Assembly: GCA_001508005.1 (NCBI GenBank)
Contig: LGEZ01000015.1
Coordinates: 1-53,823 of the forward strand
Direction: 5' to 3'
DNA length: 53,823 nt
Source: Clostridia bacterium 41_269
GTDB taxonomy: Bacteria > Bacillota > DTU086
A program made the position numbers and the translations under genes. Shown here one piece after another: positions 10,814-19,754 of this stretch (within the stretch, counting starts at the first letter, position 1; every line of letters starts with the position of its first letter). The notes beneath the pieces were generated by a model. It did not search any database. It saw only the letters and a program-made list of their open reading frames with translations, and was not told where the DNA came from.

Positions 10814-11151
10814 ACCATTTCACCTCCTTGCTTTATCCAATTTTCAATGAGCCAAAAAGAAAAACCGAGCGAAACTCGGCTTAAAACTACCAATATACTT
10901 CGGGTTTCCTTAAAAGCAAATACTAAAGTCTGAGCTCAATTAAATAATTTTAGCTCATATTTCAGCAAAAAAGCAAGCTTTCCACAAAAATCAAAAACAA
11001 CTTAACAAAAAAATCTATTTTCAACCCGTATTGGTAGTTTTTTTCACCCTAGCTCCTTCATATGTATTGTATTAAGTTTTATCTAAGATGTCAAGCAGAA
11101 GAGCTGAAACAAAAGTCCGTACAGGCAGGATAAGAATCCATTTTTTAATCA
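10814..11151 (-). other. Structured recA-rny intergenic region; recX absent
   Basis: 338 bp without a gene where many Firmicutes carry recX. It contains the rny ribosome-binding site, a terminator-like hairpin at 10857-10881 (GCCGAG-TTTC-GCTCGG then TTTTTC on the minus strand), and a 13-bp inverted repeat (AAAACTACCAATA at 10884-10896, complement at 11029-11041) enclosing about 130 nt. A weak TTGCTT/TAAAAT promoter-like pair lies inside. The hairpin could end the recA transcript or act as an attenuator for rny. I cannot tell which. Confidence 0.4.
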
Positions 11152-12246
11152 TTAAGTTTCAGGATTTTTCAGCAGAGCTGAATCTTCCAAATTACTTTTT
11201 TCTTCAACACTGCTTTTATTCATATTTTCTTTTTCATTTTTATGTTTACCCCTAAGGAATTTTTCGTTTAGTGTCTTCCTGATTTTATTTTCAATCTTTT
11301 CAGCAATCATGGGATTCTCAACTAAAAAAACCCGCGCATTTTCTCTACCCTGTCCCAAACGGTGTTCCTCAAAGGAAAACCAAGTGCCGCTCTTTTTAAT
11401 TATGTTTAAGTCAACTCCTAAATCCAGCAGATTGCCTTCTTTAGATATTCCTTCTCCATAAATGATATCAAATTCAGCTTCCCTAAAAGGTGGAGCAACT
11501 TTATTTTTTACTACTTTAACCTTTGTACGGCTCCCGATCACTTCATTTCCCTGCTTTAATGTTTCAACTTTTCTTACTTCCATACGAACCGAGGCATAAA
11601 ATTTTAAAGCCCGCCCCCCTGGTGTTGTTTCTGGATTTCCGAACATTACTCCTACTTTTTCCCTTATTTGATTTATAAAAACTGCAACCGTTCGGGATTT
11701 GCTTATAGCACCAGAAAGCTTTCGTAAAGCCTGAGACATAAGTCGTGCTTGAAGACCAACATGAGCATCTCCCATTTCACCTTCTATTTCTGCCCTGGGA
11801 ACCAACGCAGCCACAGAATCAATTACCACCACATCAATGGCACTGCTCCGTACCAAAGCTTCCGCAATCTCTAAAGCCTGTTCCCCAGTGTCAGGTTGTG
11901 AAACCAAAAGATTATCAATATCTACACCTAGGTTCTTAGCATACGTAGGATCAAGGGCATGTTCGGCATCAATAAATGCAGCATATCCACCTTTTTTTTG
12001 TGCCTCTGCTATTATATGAAGGGCGACAGTTGTTTTCCCCGAAGATTCAGGTCCAAAAATCTCAACAATTCGTCCCCTCGGAACTCCTCCAACCCCCAGA
12101 GCTAAATCAAGAGTAAGCGCGCCGGTTGGAATTACTTCTACATTTAATTTAGCAGAAGCTTCTCCCAATCTCATGATTGAACCTTTACCAAATTGTTTCT
12201 CAATCTGTCCCACAGCCATTTCCAAAGCCTTAGTTTTTTCCAGCAT
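11152..12246 (-). CDS. recA: Recombinase A
   Basis: ATP-dependent strand-exchange protein and co-protease for LexA. It is full length at 364 residues. Visible are Walker A GPESSGKT, the Walker B segment [21 protein letters not shown], loop L1 ([20 protein letters not shown]), loop L2 ([20 protein letters not shown]) and a C-terminal acidic, Asn/Lys-rich tail. ATG at 12246 has GGGGAGGG upstream. An SOS box and promoter lie directly upstream, so it is damage-inducible. It is monocistronic or the last gene of the run behind thpR. Confidence 0.98.
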   Translation of the reverse strand: MLEKTKALEMAVGQIEKQFGKGSIMRLGEASAKLNVEVIPTGALTLDLALGVGGVPRGRIVEIFGPESSGKTTVALHIIAEAQKKGGYAAFIDAEHALDPTYAKNLGVDIDNLLVSQPDTGEQALEIAEALVRSSAIDVVVIDSVAALVPRAEIEGEMGDAHVGLQARLMSQALRKLSGAISKSRTVAVFINQIREKVGVMFGNPETTPGGRALKFYASVRMEVRKVETLKQGNEVIGSRTKVKVVKNKVAPPFREAEFDIIYGEGISKEGNLLDLGVDLNIIKKSGTWFSFEEHRLGQGRENARVFLVENPMIAEKIENKIRKTLNEKFLRGKHKNEKENMNKSSVEEKSNLEDSALLKNPET

Positions 12247-12260
12247 TTATAACCCTCCCC

Positions 12261-12321
12261 AGAACATCTGTTCGTACACCCGCTTTTATTTATAATAAAT
12301 TTAATCTTGGGAAAAAGTCAA
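12261..12321 (-). promoter_or_regulatory. recA promoter with LexA (SOS) box
   Basis: Minus-strand TTGACT (12316-12321), 18-nt spacer and TATTAT (12292-12297), followed by CGAACAGATGTTCT at 12261-12274. The last fits the Gram-positive LexA/DinR consensus CGAACRNRYGTTYC closely. The -35 element overlaps the end of thpR. Confidence 0.8.
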
Positions 12322-12872
12322 CTTTCTTTCAGCTTAAATGAAAAGATCTGAGTATAAACAGGCCCTTTAGGCAAAAGCTTGCTTTCCATAAAAACAATTT
12401 CTGAGATGTAATCATTAAAAGTAAAACTTATTTTTGGCAGGGAAGAAATTAAATCTTCAATATTTTTTCTTGAACGAACTCTACCTAGGGTGACATGGGG
12501 TTTAAAATTATTTGAAAATTCAAAATCCATTTCTTGTAGAATATTTTTTAAAAGAGAATATATAAAGTTCAATTCTTTTTGTCCTTGAGTTATCCCCATC
12601 CAAATAACCCTTGGATTTCTTTTATTTGGGAAAACACCTAATCCCGATAGAACGATTTCAAAAGAAGAAATATTTTGCAGTCCACTGCTGATGACAGAAA
12701 TAATTGCATCTGCCTGCTCGCTGCTTATTTCTCCTAAAAAAGACAAAGTCAAATGATAATTTTTTTCTTCTACCCACTTTACATCTGTTTTATATTTCCT
12801 TAGTTTTCCCTGAATTTGATGTATTTTTTGTTTAACTTCAGGAGAAAATTCCACAGCTATAAAAGCTCTCAT
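12318..12872 (-). CDS. thpR: RNA 2',3'-cyclic phosphodiesterase (2'-5' ligase family)
   Basis: A 184-residue member of the 2H phosphoesterase family, which opens 2',3'-cyclic phosphates on RNA (older name LigT). Both catalytic H-x-T motifs are present: HLTLSFLGE near residue 42 and PHVTLGRVR near residue 127. The N-terminus MRAFIAVEFSPEV is typical. It precedes recA, a linkage shared by other Clostridia, and the recA -35 element overlaps its 3' end. Confidence 0.93.
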   Translation of the reverse strand: MRAFIAVEFSPEVKQKIHQIQGKLRKYKTDVKWVEEKNYHLTLSFLGEISSEQADAIISVISSGLQNISSFEIVLSGLGVFPNKRNPRVIWMGITQGQKELNFIYSLLKNILQEMDFEFSNNFKPHVTLGRVRSRKNIEDLISSLPKISFTFNDYISEIVFMESKLLPKGPVYTQIFSFKLKES

Positions 12873-12972
12873 AATGTTACCTCTTTAAATTTATTAAACC
12901 TCTTTAAATTTATTAAAAAGTTAAAAACCATTTCGTTTTCTATTAGATAAAATCCTTCCATAAAACTATAAT

Positions 12973-14370
12973 TTAACGATTAATTATTTTCCGGGTCATT
13001 GTGAAAACTCCGTTAATATTGTTAATGGTAAGTAAATCTGCAGCCCGAAGAACCCAACTTTCATTCTCGTCTTTTTCAAAATGAAGAAGAACAACAGTAT
13101 AAGGAATATCCCTTGAAGTTTGAAGATTTCTTATACCTGCCGCACCACTAGTACCAGCATTAATAATAACAGAACCCCCTTCACTATCTATGGAAAAACT
13201 ATGATTATGCCCGCATAGAAGCACTGGAGCGTATCCGATAAATTCCTCGACAACAGCAGGATTGTGAGCTGCTATAATAACCGGTTTAAACTTTTCCTTT
13301 TTAAGGAATTCCTTTAATTTTTTTATTTCGCTTTCAAATTGAACGTCATTACTGTTAATCATATAGCTGCTTTTTGAGGAAGGATCAGCAACCCCTACTA
13401 TGGGTATGCCTTTTACCACACTACCTCCGCCATTTAATACGATCACGTTTTTAAGTGATGACATGGTCTTAATTACTTCAGGCGAATCATGATTGCCTGC
13501 TACAAAAATATACGGCAATTCCAATTTTTCCACTTCCTCAACAAGAGCAGTTTCAAGAGAAGTTCCAAAATCTGTGATATCACCCGTATCAATAATAAAA
13601 GAAACATCGAAATTAGAAATAACTTTTTTAATAAACTGGTAAGCAGCGGGATTATTATGAATATCTGATATATGAAGGATCCTAATAGAGCTGCTATCTT
13701 CAGAATTTAAAGGCTCTATTTCATCAATTTTTTCAAACATGTCATAAAAATTACTCGCAATAATTTCCATTTGTTTTTCCAGTATGTCTACTTTTACCAA
13801 TGCTTCCTCAGCCATACCTATCATCCATGGAGCTGCTTTAAGTATACCTTGATATTCGGGTGTCAAAAAGCTTCGGGGATTATAAGTACAATAAGTGCTT
13901 AATAACAAAAATGCAGCTGTAAAAATTCCTATTACTGCACCCCGTAGATACACATATATATTTTTGCTTCTAAGAAATACCATTGTAAAAGCTCCACCTA
14001 AAGCAGCAAAAAACAAACTCTGATAAAAAATAGACTTAATGCCCTTATATATCTCATTAACAAAGAGATTAATAACCTCTTGTTTGGTGATGGGATCTTT
14101 GAGCATGTTTTTAAGAACTTCTAAGTCAATATTTTGAAGAGTTATAACTAATTTTAAAGGAGTTTTATGGGTAGCAGCTCTTATCTTACCAAAGGGAGGA
14201 ATAAAAATTTCCGTCTTGCCCCAATCTTTAAAAACCATATCTACCTTAAACTGGAAAGCTTTAATTTGAAAATCAGTACCAGAAAAAAGAAAAACAAAAG
14301 CCAGCGCCCCAACGGCAGCTAGCAGCAATCCAATACAAAAAATATACTTATTTTCTTCCACATCTATCAT
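12973..14370 (-). CDS. Membrane-anchored calcineurin-like metallophosphoesterase
   Basis: A 465-residue protein with one membrane segment near the N-terminus (residues about 10-30), an extracytoplasmic stretch, two more membrane segments at about 108-128 and 138-160, then a metallophosphoesterase domain. All five metal-site motifs are visible: ILHISDIHNN, IIDTGDITDFG, FVAGNHDS, IIAAHNP and LCGHNHSF. The substrate is unknown; cyclic nucleotides, phosphodiesters or envelope precursors are all possible. ATG overlaps the cinA stop by 4 nt, so the two are translationally coupled. Confidence 0.88.
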   Translation of the reverse strand: MIDVEENKYIFCIGLLLAAVGALAFVFLFSGTDFQIKAFQFKVDMVFKDWGKTEIFIPPFGKIRAATHKTPLKLVITLQNIDLEVLKNMLKDPITKQEVINLFVNEIYKGIKSIFYQSLFFAALGGAFTMVFLRSKNIYVYLRGAVIGIFTAAFLLLSTYCTYNPRSFLTPEYQGILKAAPWMIGMAEEALVKVDILEKQMEIIASNFYDMFEKIDEIEPLNSEDSSSIRILHISDIHNNPAAYQFIKKVISNFDVSFIIDTGDITDFGTSLETALVEEVEKLELPYIFVAGNHDSPEVIKTMSSLKNVIVLNGGGSVVKGIPIVGVADPSSKSSYMINSNDVQFESEIKKLKEFLKKEKFKPVIIAAHNPAVVEEFIGYAPVLLCGHNHSFSIDSEGGSVIINAGTSGAAGIRNLQTSRDIPYTVVLLHFEKDENESWVLRAADLLTINNINGVFTMTRKIINR

Positions 14371-14852
14371 TCCTTCAGAAGTTCATCTAAAAAAAACCTT
14401 AATGCTTCCAATACTGTTTTATGTCTTATTTCATGTCTGGAACCTTTGAGGTTCAGCTTAATCCAAGTTTTTCTATCCACCGTACTAAACCCCACAAAAA
14501 CAAGCCCAACGGGCTTGGTTAAAGTTCCTCCTCCAGGACCTGCAATACCAGTTGTAGAAAGACCATAATCAGAATTTGCTAAATTTCTGACACCTTCTGC
14601 CATTTCCACAGCTGTTTCTTTGCTGACGGCTCCATATTGAGATATTATACTTTCTCTTACCCCTAAAATTTCAATTTTTGCTTCATTGCTATAGCTAATA
14701 ATTCCATAACCAAAATAATTCGAGCTACCTGCTACATCAGTTATTGCTGAGGACAGCAGCCCTCCCGTACATGACTCAGCTATAGCCACTGTTTTTTTCT
14801 TCTTTAGGAGCAGTTTTCCTATTTTTTCACTTAAAACAAGCTTTTCATCCAT
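14367..14852 (-). CDS. pncC: Nicotinamide-nucleotide amidohydrolase (CinA C-terminal domain)
   Basis: Stand-alone CinA C-terminal domain of 161 residues, which deamidates NMN to nicotinate mononucleotide in NAD recycling. Family motifs: VAIAESCTGGLLSS with the catalytic Ser, GSSNYFGYGIISYSNEAK, and STTGIAGPGGGT. The N-terminal molybdopterin-binding-like half of full CinA is absent; the ATG at 14852 fits a short form rather than a truncation. Location just upstream of the recA block matches the cinA-recA linkage seen in many bacteria. Confidence 0.92.
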   Translation of the reverse strand: MDEKLVLSEKIGKLLLKKKKTVAIAESCTGGLLSSAITDVAGSSNYFGYGIISYSNEAKIEILGVRESIISQYGAVSKETAVEMAEGVRNLANSDYGLSTTGIAGPGGGTLTKPVGLVFVGFSTVDRKTWIKLNLKGSRHEIRHKTVLEALRFFLDELLKE

Positions 14853-14918
14853 CTATATTATTCACCTTTTTAAAAGATTTTTTAACATTGAACTAAAAAT
14901 TTTATCAACAAATTTAAT

Positions 14919-16400
14919 TTATGCGCATTTTGAGCTGTTAATTAACTGTTTTAATTCTTCACCCATAATGCTTTCATTTCTTTTTAAGTGGTCAGCCATC
15001 TTTTTAAGCACATGAAAATTGTTTTTTAACAATTTCTTAACTTCATTTTCTTCTTGTTTTATTATATTAGTGATTTCTTCATGAAGCATTTCCTTGGATA
15101 AATCTTCTTCGCTTATAACTCCTAAACTTGAAAGTCCGGAAAAAATAATTTGTTTAGCTAATTTAACAGCCTGCTGGAAATCATTGGTTGCTCCAGTACT
15201 TTTACTGCCTAAAAGCAGTTCCTCAGCCAAAGAACCAGCTAAATAAATTTGAATTTGTTTTTCTAAATACTCTCTTGTATATAAGTAATAATCATCTTTT
15301 GGATTCTGCCTTGTATATCCAAGGGCATTTCCCCTAGAAGTTATGGTAACATGGGACACAGAATTGGGGAAAATCAATTCACTAGCTAAAGCATGTCCTG
15401 CTTCATGTACAGCCACTCGGTATATTTCTTCATCATTGGGCTTATTATTAAGCTTTTCTCCCAGCATTACCTTATCTATAGCTTCTCTAAAATGTCTTTG
15501 TGAAATTTTATCTCTATTTTCACGCAAAGCTAAGATTGCAGCTTCATTGGCCACACTTTCCAAATGAGCTCCTGAAAAGCCAAAGGTTTCTTTTGCTATT
15601 ATTTCCAAATCAACATCATTGTCCAAAGGCTTGTTTTTGGTGTGAAGCTTCAAAATTTCCAATCTTCCCTTTTTATCTGGAAGATCAACTTTAACTTGCC
15701 TGTCAAATCTTCCCGGTCTAAGAAGCGCAGGATCAAGCATATCCGCACGGTTGGTTGCTGCTATAACTAGGATTCGGATTTTATCATCAGTGCGAATACC
15801 ATCCATCTCTACTAAAAGCTGATTAAGGGTCTGATCATATTCCATATGACTGCTTTTATAGGTACCCCTTTTATTAGCTAAAACATCGATTTCGTCAATA
15901 AATATTATGCTGCTGCTTTTATTTTCGGCTAAAGCCAGTTCTCTTGCTTTTTTGAATATACTGCGAACCCTCTGAGCACCAACTCCTGCATACATCTCTA
16001 TAAATTCGCTGCCGTTTGTTGCAACAAAAACTGAATCTGTATAAGCTGCAGCTGCTTTAGCCAGTAAAGTTTTTCCTGTGCCAGGAGGTCCGGTTAAAAG
16101 AATGCCTTTTATAGGTCTAATTCCCATTTCTTTAACTTTATCTGCCTTGATAAGGAATTCAAGAGCTTCTTTTAATTCATTCTTTGCTGCTTCCTGACCA
16201 CCTATATCATCAAATGAAATTTTCATTGACGGTTTATACTGACCTGCGTTAAAGCTCCCAAGAAGACCTTTTTGAAATATGGTAAAATAGATCAATCCGC
16301 CTAAAAGAACTAATAAAAAAATAGGCAAAATATTATAGCCTATCCATAAAAGAAATATAGATAAACCAATCAGAACTCCTAAGACAATTTCCTTAATCAA
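14919..16400 (-). CDS. FtsH-like membrane AAA+ metalloprotease
   Basis: A 493-residue FtsH relative. It has two closely spaced N-terminal membrane segments (residues about 5-45) with almost no loop between them, then an AAA+ module with Walker A GPPGTGKT, Walker B IIFIDEID and the second region of homology (ATNRADMLDPALLRPGRFDRQ), and a peptidase domain with HEAGH zinc motif near residue 340. Canonical FtsH is about 600-650 residues with a larger external domain, so this is a shorter paralogue. Targets are unknown. TTG at 16400 has GGGGAAAG upstream. It sits in the rimO-pgsA-cinA run and is probably cotranscribed. Confidence 0.9.
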   Translation of the reverse strand: MIKEIVLGVLIGLSIFLLWIGYNILPIFLLVLLGGLIYFTIFQKGLLGSFNAGQYKPSMKISFDDIGGQEAAKNELKEALEFLIKADKVKEMGIRPIKGILLTGPPGTGKTLLAKAAAAYTDSVFVATNGSEFIEMYAGVGAQRVRSIFKKARELALAENKSSSIIFIDEIDVLANKRGTYKSSHMEYDQTLNQLLVEMDGIRTDDKIRILVIAATNRADMLDPALLRPGRFDRQVKVDLPDKKGRLEILKLHTKNKPLDNDVDLEIIAKETFGFSGAHLESVANEAAILALRENRDKISQRHFREAIDKVMLGEKLNNKPNDEEIYRVAVHEAGHALASELIFPNSVSHVTITSRGNALGYTRQNPKDDYYLYTREYLEKQIQIYLAGSLAEELLLGSKSTGATNDFQQAVKLAKQIIFSGLSSLGVISEEDLSKEMLHEEITNIIKQEENEVKKLLKNNFHVLKKMADHLKRNESIMGEELKQLINSSKCA

Positions 16401-16454
16401 CTTTCCCCACTCCCAGGTATGAAAGTGTCTTCAGTGTCTTCAGCAATTGCAGGA

Positions 16455-16961
16455 TTATTTTCTTTTAATTATTTCATACAAGTAATTATTGCCCTTATGA
16501 AATTGCAAATAAATGTTCTCATTATCAATAAAAATATAAAACTTTTCAATTCCAGCCTCCAAAGCTAATTTAGAAATATAATCATGCATATATATAAAAT
16601 CTCCTTTTGCAATGGCCTGATGTACAGCGAAGCTGCTTTTGTAAAATAATTCTTGTAAAAGCTCATCGCGTTTATCTATGATAACTATGTTTAAATATTT
16701 TGAAGCTTTTAACTCCTTAAGCTTATCTTTTATAGCAGTATATGTTTTTTGAAGATTTTTTACTTCTTTTAACTTTATCTCTAAAACGTTCGTCTCTTCA
16801 TAAAATCTGCTTTCCTCTACCTCCGGCAATGAATTTATATTTTCAACCAATGGTGTTTCCAAAAAATACTTTTTGTAAGTCCACTGCCCAGTAAATAATA
16901 ATCCTAAAACTATTATAACTACAGCTGCTATTAATGGATATTTAAGCCCTTTCAAATGCAC
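16455..16961 (-). CDS. Conserved hypothetical protein with N-terminal membrane anchor
   Basis: A 168-residue protein starting at GTG, with AAGGAGCTGG upstream. One hydrophobic segment (residues about 9-25) is followed by a Glu/Lys-rich, partly coiled-coil domain (residues 45-90) and a mixed alpha/beta end. I do not recognise a family. It lies between pgsA and the FtsH-like gene in the same operon, so a membrane-associated role is likely. It could be a partner or adaptor of the short FtsH paralogue; that is inference from position only. Confidence 0.75.
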   Translation of the reverse strand: MHLKGLKYPLIAAVVIIVLGLLFTGQWTYKKYFLETPLVENINSLPEVEESRFYEETNVLEIKLKEVKNLQKTYTAIKDKLKELKASKYLNIVIIDKRDELLQELFYKSSFAVHQAIAKGDFIYMHDYISKLALEAGIEKFYIFIDNENIYLQFHKGNNYLYEIIKRK

Positions 16962-17043
16962 GATTCCAGCTCCTTTAAGAATTCATAACAAATTATAACA
17001 TATATTTTTCAATAACCATTCTTGAAAGTAATGGAAGTCCTTA

Positions 17044-17589
17044 TTATTTAGGATTTAAAAATACTTCTTTCGCCTTTACAAAATAGCTAATTCCAGAAAG
17101 AGCAGTAATGAAAACAGTGATATAAAGGATTATTCTAATCAAAGAAAATCCCATTATTTTAACATTCAAATCATAGACCAGCAGTAAGATTACCACCACT
17201 ATTACCTGTAGTACTGTTTTAATTTTTCCCCATTTATTCGCTGGAATTACTATTCCTTTATCTATTACAAGGGTTCTTAATCCTGTAACAGCAAATTCCC
17301 TCGCAACTATAATAATCGCTATCCATGCTTCCACACGGTTTAATTCAACTAAATATATAAAAGCAGAAGTAATAAGCAGTTTATCCGCTAGGGGATCAAG
17401 AAATTTTCCTAAATTGGTAACTTCCTTTCTTGCCCTTGCTAAATAACCATCAATTCCGTCAGTACCTGCAGCTAAAAGAAATATAATAGCAGCAAGTATA
17501 TTAGAATAAGGCATTTTAACCAAAAGAATAGCTAAAAAAAGTGGTATCATACTTATTCTAACCAAAGTAATGGTATTAGCTATATTCAC
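17044..17589 (-). CDS. pgsA: CDP-diacylglycerol-glycerol-3-phosphate 3-phosphatidyltransferase
   Basis: Integral membrane enzyme that makes phosphatidylglycerol phosphate. The CDP-alcohol phosphotransferase signature is intact: TDGIDGYLARARKEVTNLGK followed by FLDPLADKLL. Several hydrophobic helices cover the rest of the roughly 181 residues. GTG at 17589 is preferred, with GAGAGG 6 nt upstream; a TTG two codons earlier is possible. Its start overlaps the end of rimO, indicating coupling. Confidence 0.95.
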   Translation of the reverse strand: MNIANTITLVRISMIPLFLAILLVKMPYSNILAAIIFLLAAGTDGIDGYLARARKEVTNLGKFLDPLADKLLITSAFIYLVELNRVEAWIAIIIVAREFAVTGLRTLVIDKGIVIPANKWGKIKTVLQVIVVVILLLVYDLNVKIMGFSLIRIILYITVFITALSGISYFVKAKEVFLNPK

Positions 17590-18913
17590 CGACAACCTCT
17601 CCCATTAAGTCATAATCATATACATGGTTTATATACACATTTACAAAACTGCCAATATGTTTTCTTTCTGCACCTTTAATAATTACTTGTCCATCAATTT
17701 CAGGCGCTTGATTTTCTGCTCTCCCTACATAGGTTTCGTCATTTTCATCTGACTTTCCTTCCACAAGAGCGGGTATTTTTCTATTTAAGAAACGCATATT
17801 TCTTTTTTCGGAAATTTTTAGCTGCATTTCTCTCAATATAGCTAATCTTTTCTCTATTTCTTTTCGCTGTACTCTAGGACCTAAATTATATGCAGGTGTG
17901 CCAATTTGAGGAGAAAAAGCAAAAAATCCTGCCCAGTCAAATTCAGCTTTTTCAAGAAAATCAACTAATTCTTCAAATTCTTTCTGACCCTCCCCTGGAA
18001 ATCCCACAATAAAAGTTGATCTCAGCGTGATATCTGGTATCTCATCTTTTATAAAGAAAATAAGGTCAATATAAGTTTTATAGTCTCCCTCCCTGTTCAT
18101 TTTTTTAAGGAGGTCAGCATTTACATGTTGAAGAGGTATATCTAAATACTTACAAATATTATCATTTTTTTTCATAACATTAAGAAGCGTTTTATCTACT
18201 CTTGTAGGATAATAGTACAGGAAACGAAGCCAGGGAACATCACATTCTTTTGCTATACATTCCAAAAGTTTTGTAAAATTAGTTTTATCATTGAGATCTC
18301 TACCATATAATGAAGTATCCTGCGCTACTAAACATATTTCTTTAACTCCTTTTTCAACAAGTATTTTGGCCTCTTCCAAAACTATATTAAATGGCCTGCT
18401 TCTATAACTACCCCTAAGCTTTGGAATAATACAATAAGAACAGCAGTTAACGCAACCTTCAGCTATTTTTAGATAAGCCGTATGCTTAGGAGTAAGGAGA
18501 AATCTATTACCCACTTTTGGATAATTATATTCTGGTCTACCAACCACACAATACTTTTCCTTTATGCCTTCTGAAATTATATCCTTAACTTTCATAAAAT
18601 CGCCTGTTCCAAAAATAGCATCTATTTCTGGAATTTCATTAAGCAGCTCTTCTTTATACTTTTGGGAAAGGCAGCCTATAACAATAAGATATTTGCATGA
18701 TCCTATTTTTTTATATTCTGCTGCCTCAAGAATCGCAGTAATAGATTCTTCATCAGCTTCTTCAGTAAAAGCACAAGTGTTTATAATTATAACCTCCGCC
18801 TCACTGGGATTTTTTGTTTTAATATAATTACATTTTAATAAATCGTAGATAAGCATCTCAGAATCTATCATATTTTTACTGCATCCCAAGTGCACCAAAT
18901 AAAACTTTTTCAA
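17576..18913 (-). CDS. rimO: Ribosomal protein S12 methylthiotransferase RimO
   Basis: Radical-SAM enzyme that methylthiolates the conserved Asp of ribosomal protein S12. N-terminal cluster cysteines are in VHLGCSKNMIDSE, NTCAF and IGCLSQ. The radical-SAM motif is CVNCCSYC and a TRAM domain ends the protein. The HLGCSKN start and the TDLP-type C-terminal pattern separate it from MiaB. TTG at 18913 follows AAGAAGGTG at good spacing and gives MKKFYLVHLGCSKN, the usual family start. Confidence 0.95.
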   Translation of the reverse strand: MKKFYLVHLGCSKNMIDSEMLIYDLLKCNYIKTKNPSEAEVIIINTCAFTEEADEESITAILEAAEYKKIGSCKYLIVIGCLSQKYKEELLNEIPEIDAIFGTGDFMKVKDIISEGIKEKYCVVGRPEYNYPKVGNRFLLTPKHTAYLKIAEGCVNCCSYCIIPKLRGSYRSRPFNIVLEEAKILVEKGVKEICLVAQDTSLYGRDLNDKTNFTKLLECIAKECDVPWLRFLYYYPTRVDKTLLNVMKKNDNICKYLDIPLQHVNADLLKKMNREGDYKTYIDLIFFIKDEIPDITLRSTFIVGFPGEGQKEFEELVDFLEKAEFDWAGFFAFSPQIGTPAYNLGPRVQRKEIEKRLAILREMQLKISEKRNMRFLNRKIPALVEGKSDENDETYVGRAENQAPEIDGQVIIKGAERKHIGSFVNVYINHVYDYDLMGEVVGEYS

Positions 18914-18943
18914 GGAAGAACACCTTCTTTTTTGTGACATTTT

Positions 18944-18971
18944 AAAGACCGCAGATTTTTCTGCGGTCTTA
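18944..18971 (-). terminator. Terminator after rodZ
   Basis: Minus-strand AAGACCGCAGA-AAAA-TCTGCGGTCTTT hairpin between rodZ and rimO. Confidence 0.75.
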
Positions 18972-18982
18972 TTTGGACTTAT

Positions 18983-19741
18983 TTATTGCTCATCTTCAAA
19001 AGTCCTGGTTACAACCTGCCCAGGTTCTCCTAAGGGAGGCAATTCTGTTCCATTATATATTACTCTAGCTGCTCCAGCATTTCCTAGAGTTATTGTTAAT
19101 TCTGAATCATCTGTAAAGATCTTTTTTTCTCCTTCCTTCATTATTCCTTGAAAAATTGTTTCATCACTGTTTTCTATTTTAACCCAGCATTCTTGATCTA
19201 TAATTTCTATTTCGATTTCTACTCCTTCTTTTTGTTCTTGAATCTTTTTATTGTCAGCTTCTTCTGAAGAAATATCTTCATTACTTTCTTTAACTTCTTT
19301 TTCTTGGGCTATATTTTCATTTATATTTATATTTCTATTACTATCTGGAACATTTGAATCTCCCCAAATATTATTAAGGAATAAGCTTATAGCAAAGAAT
19401 AGTACGATTATCCCAACAGCTACAGCAATAAACTTGAAAAGATTATTTTTTCTTAAAAAAATCTGTTCAGCTTGAAGGGGCTGCGATAACTCATTTTCTT
19501 CTGCAGGAGGAGTAAAAATACTTTCAAATTCTTCTAAAATTTCTTTATAATCAAGGTTCAAAAACTTTGCATAAATTTTTAAAAATCCTTTTGCATATGT
19601 TTTACCAGGAATAACATCAAATTCTTCATTTTCTAATGCCTGAAGATATTTTTTTCTTATTTTTGTAGCTTCCTCTACTTCACGTAGAGATAAACCTAAA
19701 TTTTCCCTTGCTTCTTTTAACTTATTCCCTAAAGTTCCCAA
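18983..19741 (-). CDS. rodZ: RodZ-like cell-shape protein (HTH and DUF4115)
   Basis: A 252-residue bitopic membrane protein. The N-terminal helix-turn-helix (residues about 6-65: GNKLKEARENLGLSLREVEE) is of the type that binds MreB in RodZ, and it is followed by one membrane segment (residues about 104-124), an Asn/Glu-rich linker and a C-terminal DUF4115 beta domain ending GEPGQVVTRTFE. It links the MreB cytoskeleton to wall synthesis. TTG at 19741 has GGAGCTG upstream. It precedes rimO-pgsA as in many Firmicutes. Confidence 0.9.
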   Translation of the reverse strand: MGTLGNKLKEARENLGLSLREVEEATKIRKKYLQALENEEFDVIPGKTYAKGFLKIYAKFLNLDYKEILEEFESIFTPPAEENELSQPLQAEQIFLRKNNLFKFIAVAVGIIVLFFAISLFLNNIWGDSNVPDSNRNININENIAQEKEVKESNEDISSEEADNKKIQEQKEGVEIEIEIIDQECWVKIENSDETIFQGIMKEGEKKIFTDDSELTITLGNAGAARVIYNGTELPPLGEPGQVVTRTFEDEQ

Positions 19742-19754
19742 TGTAAATCAGCTC

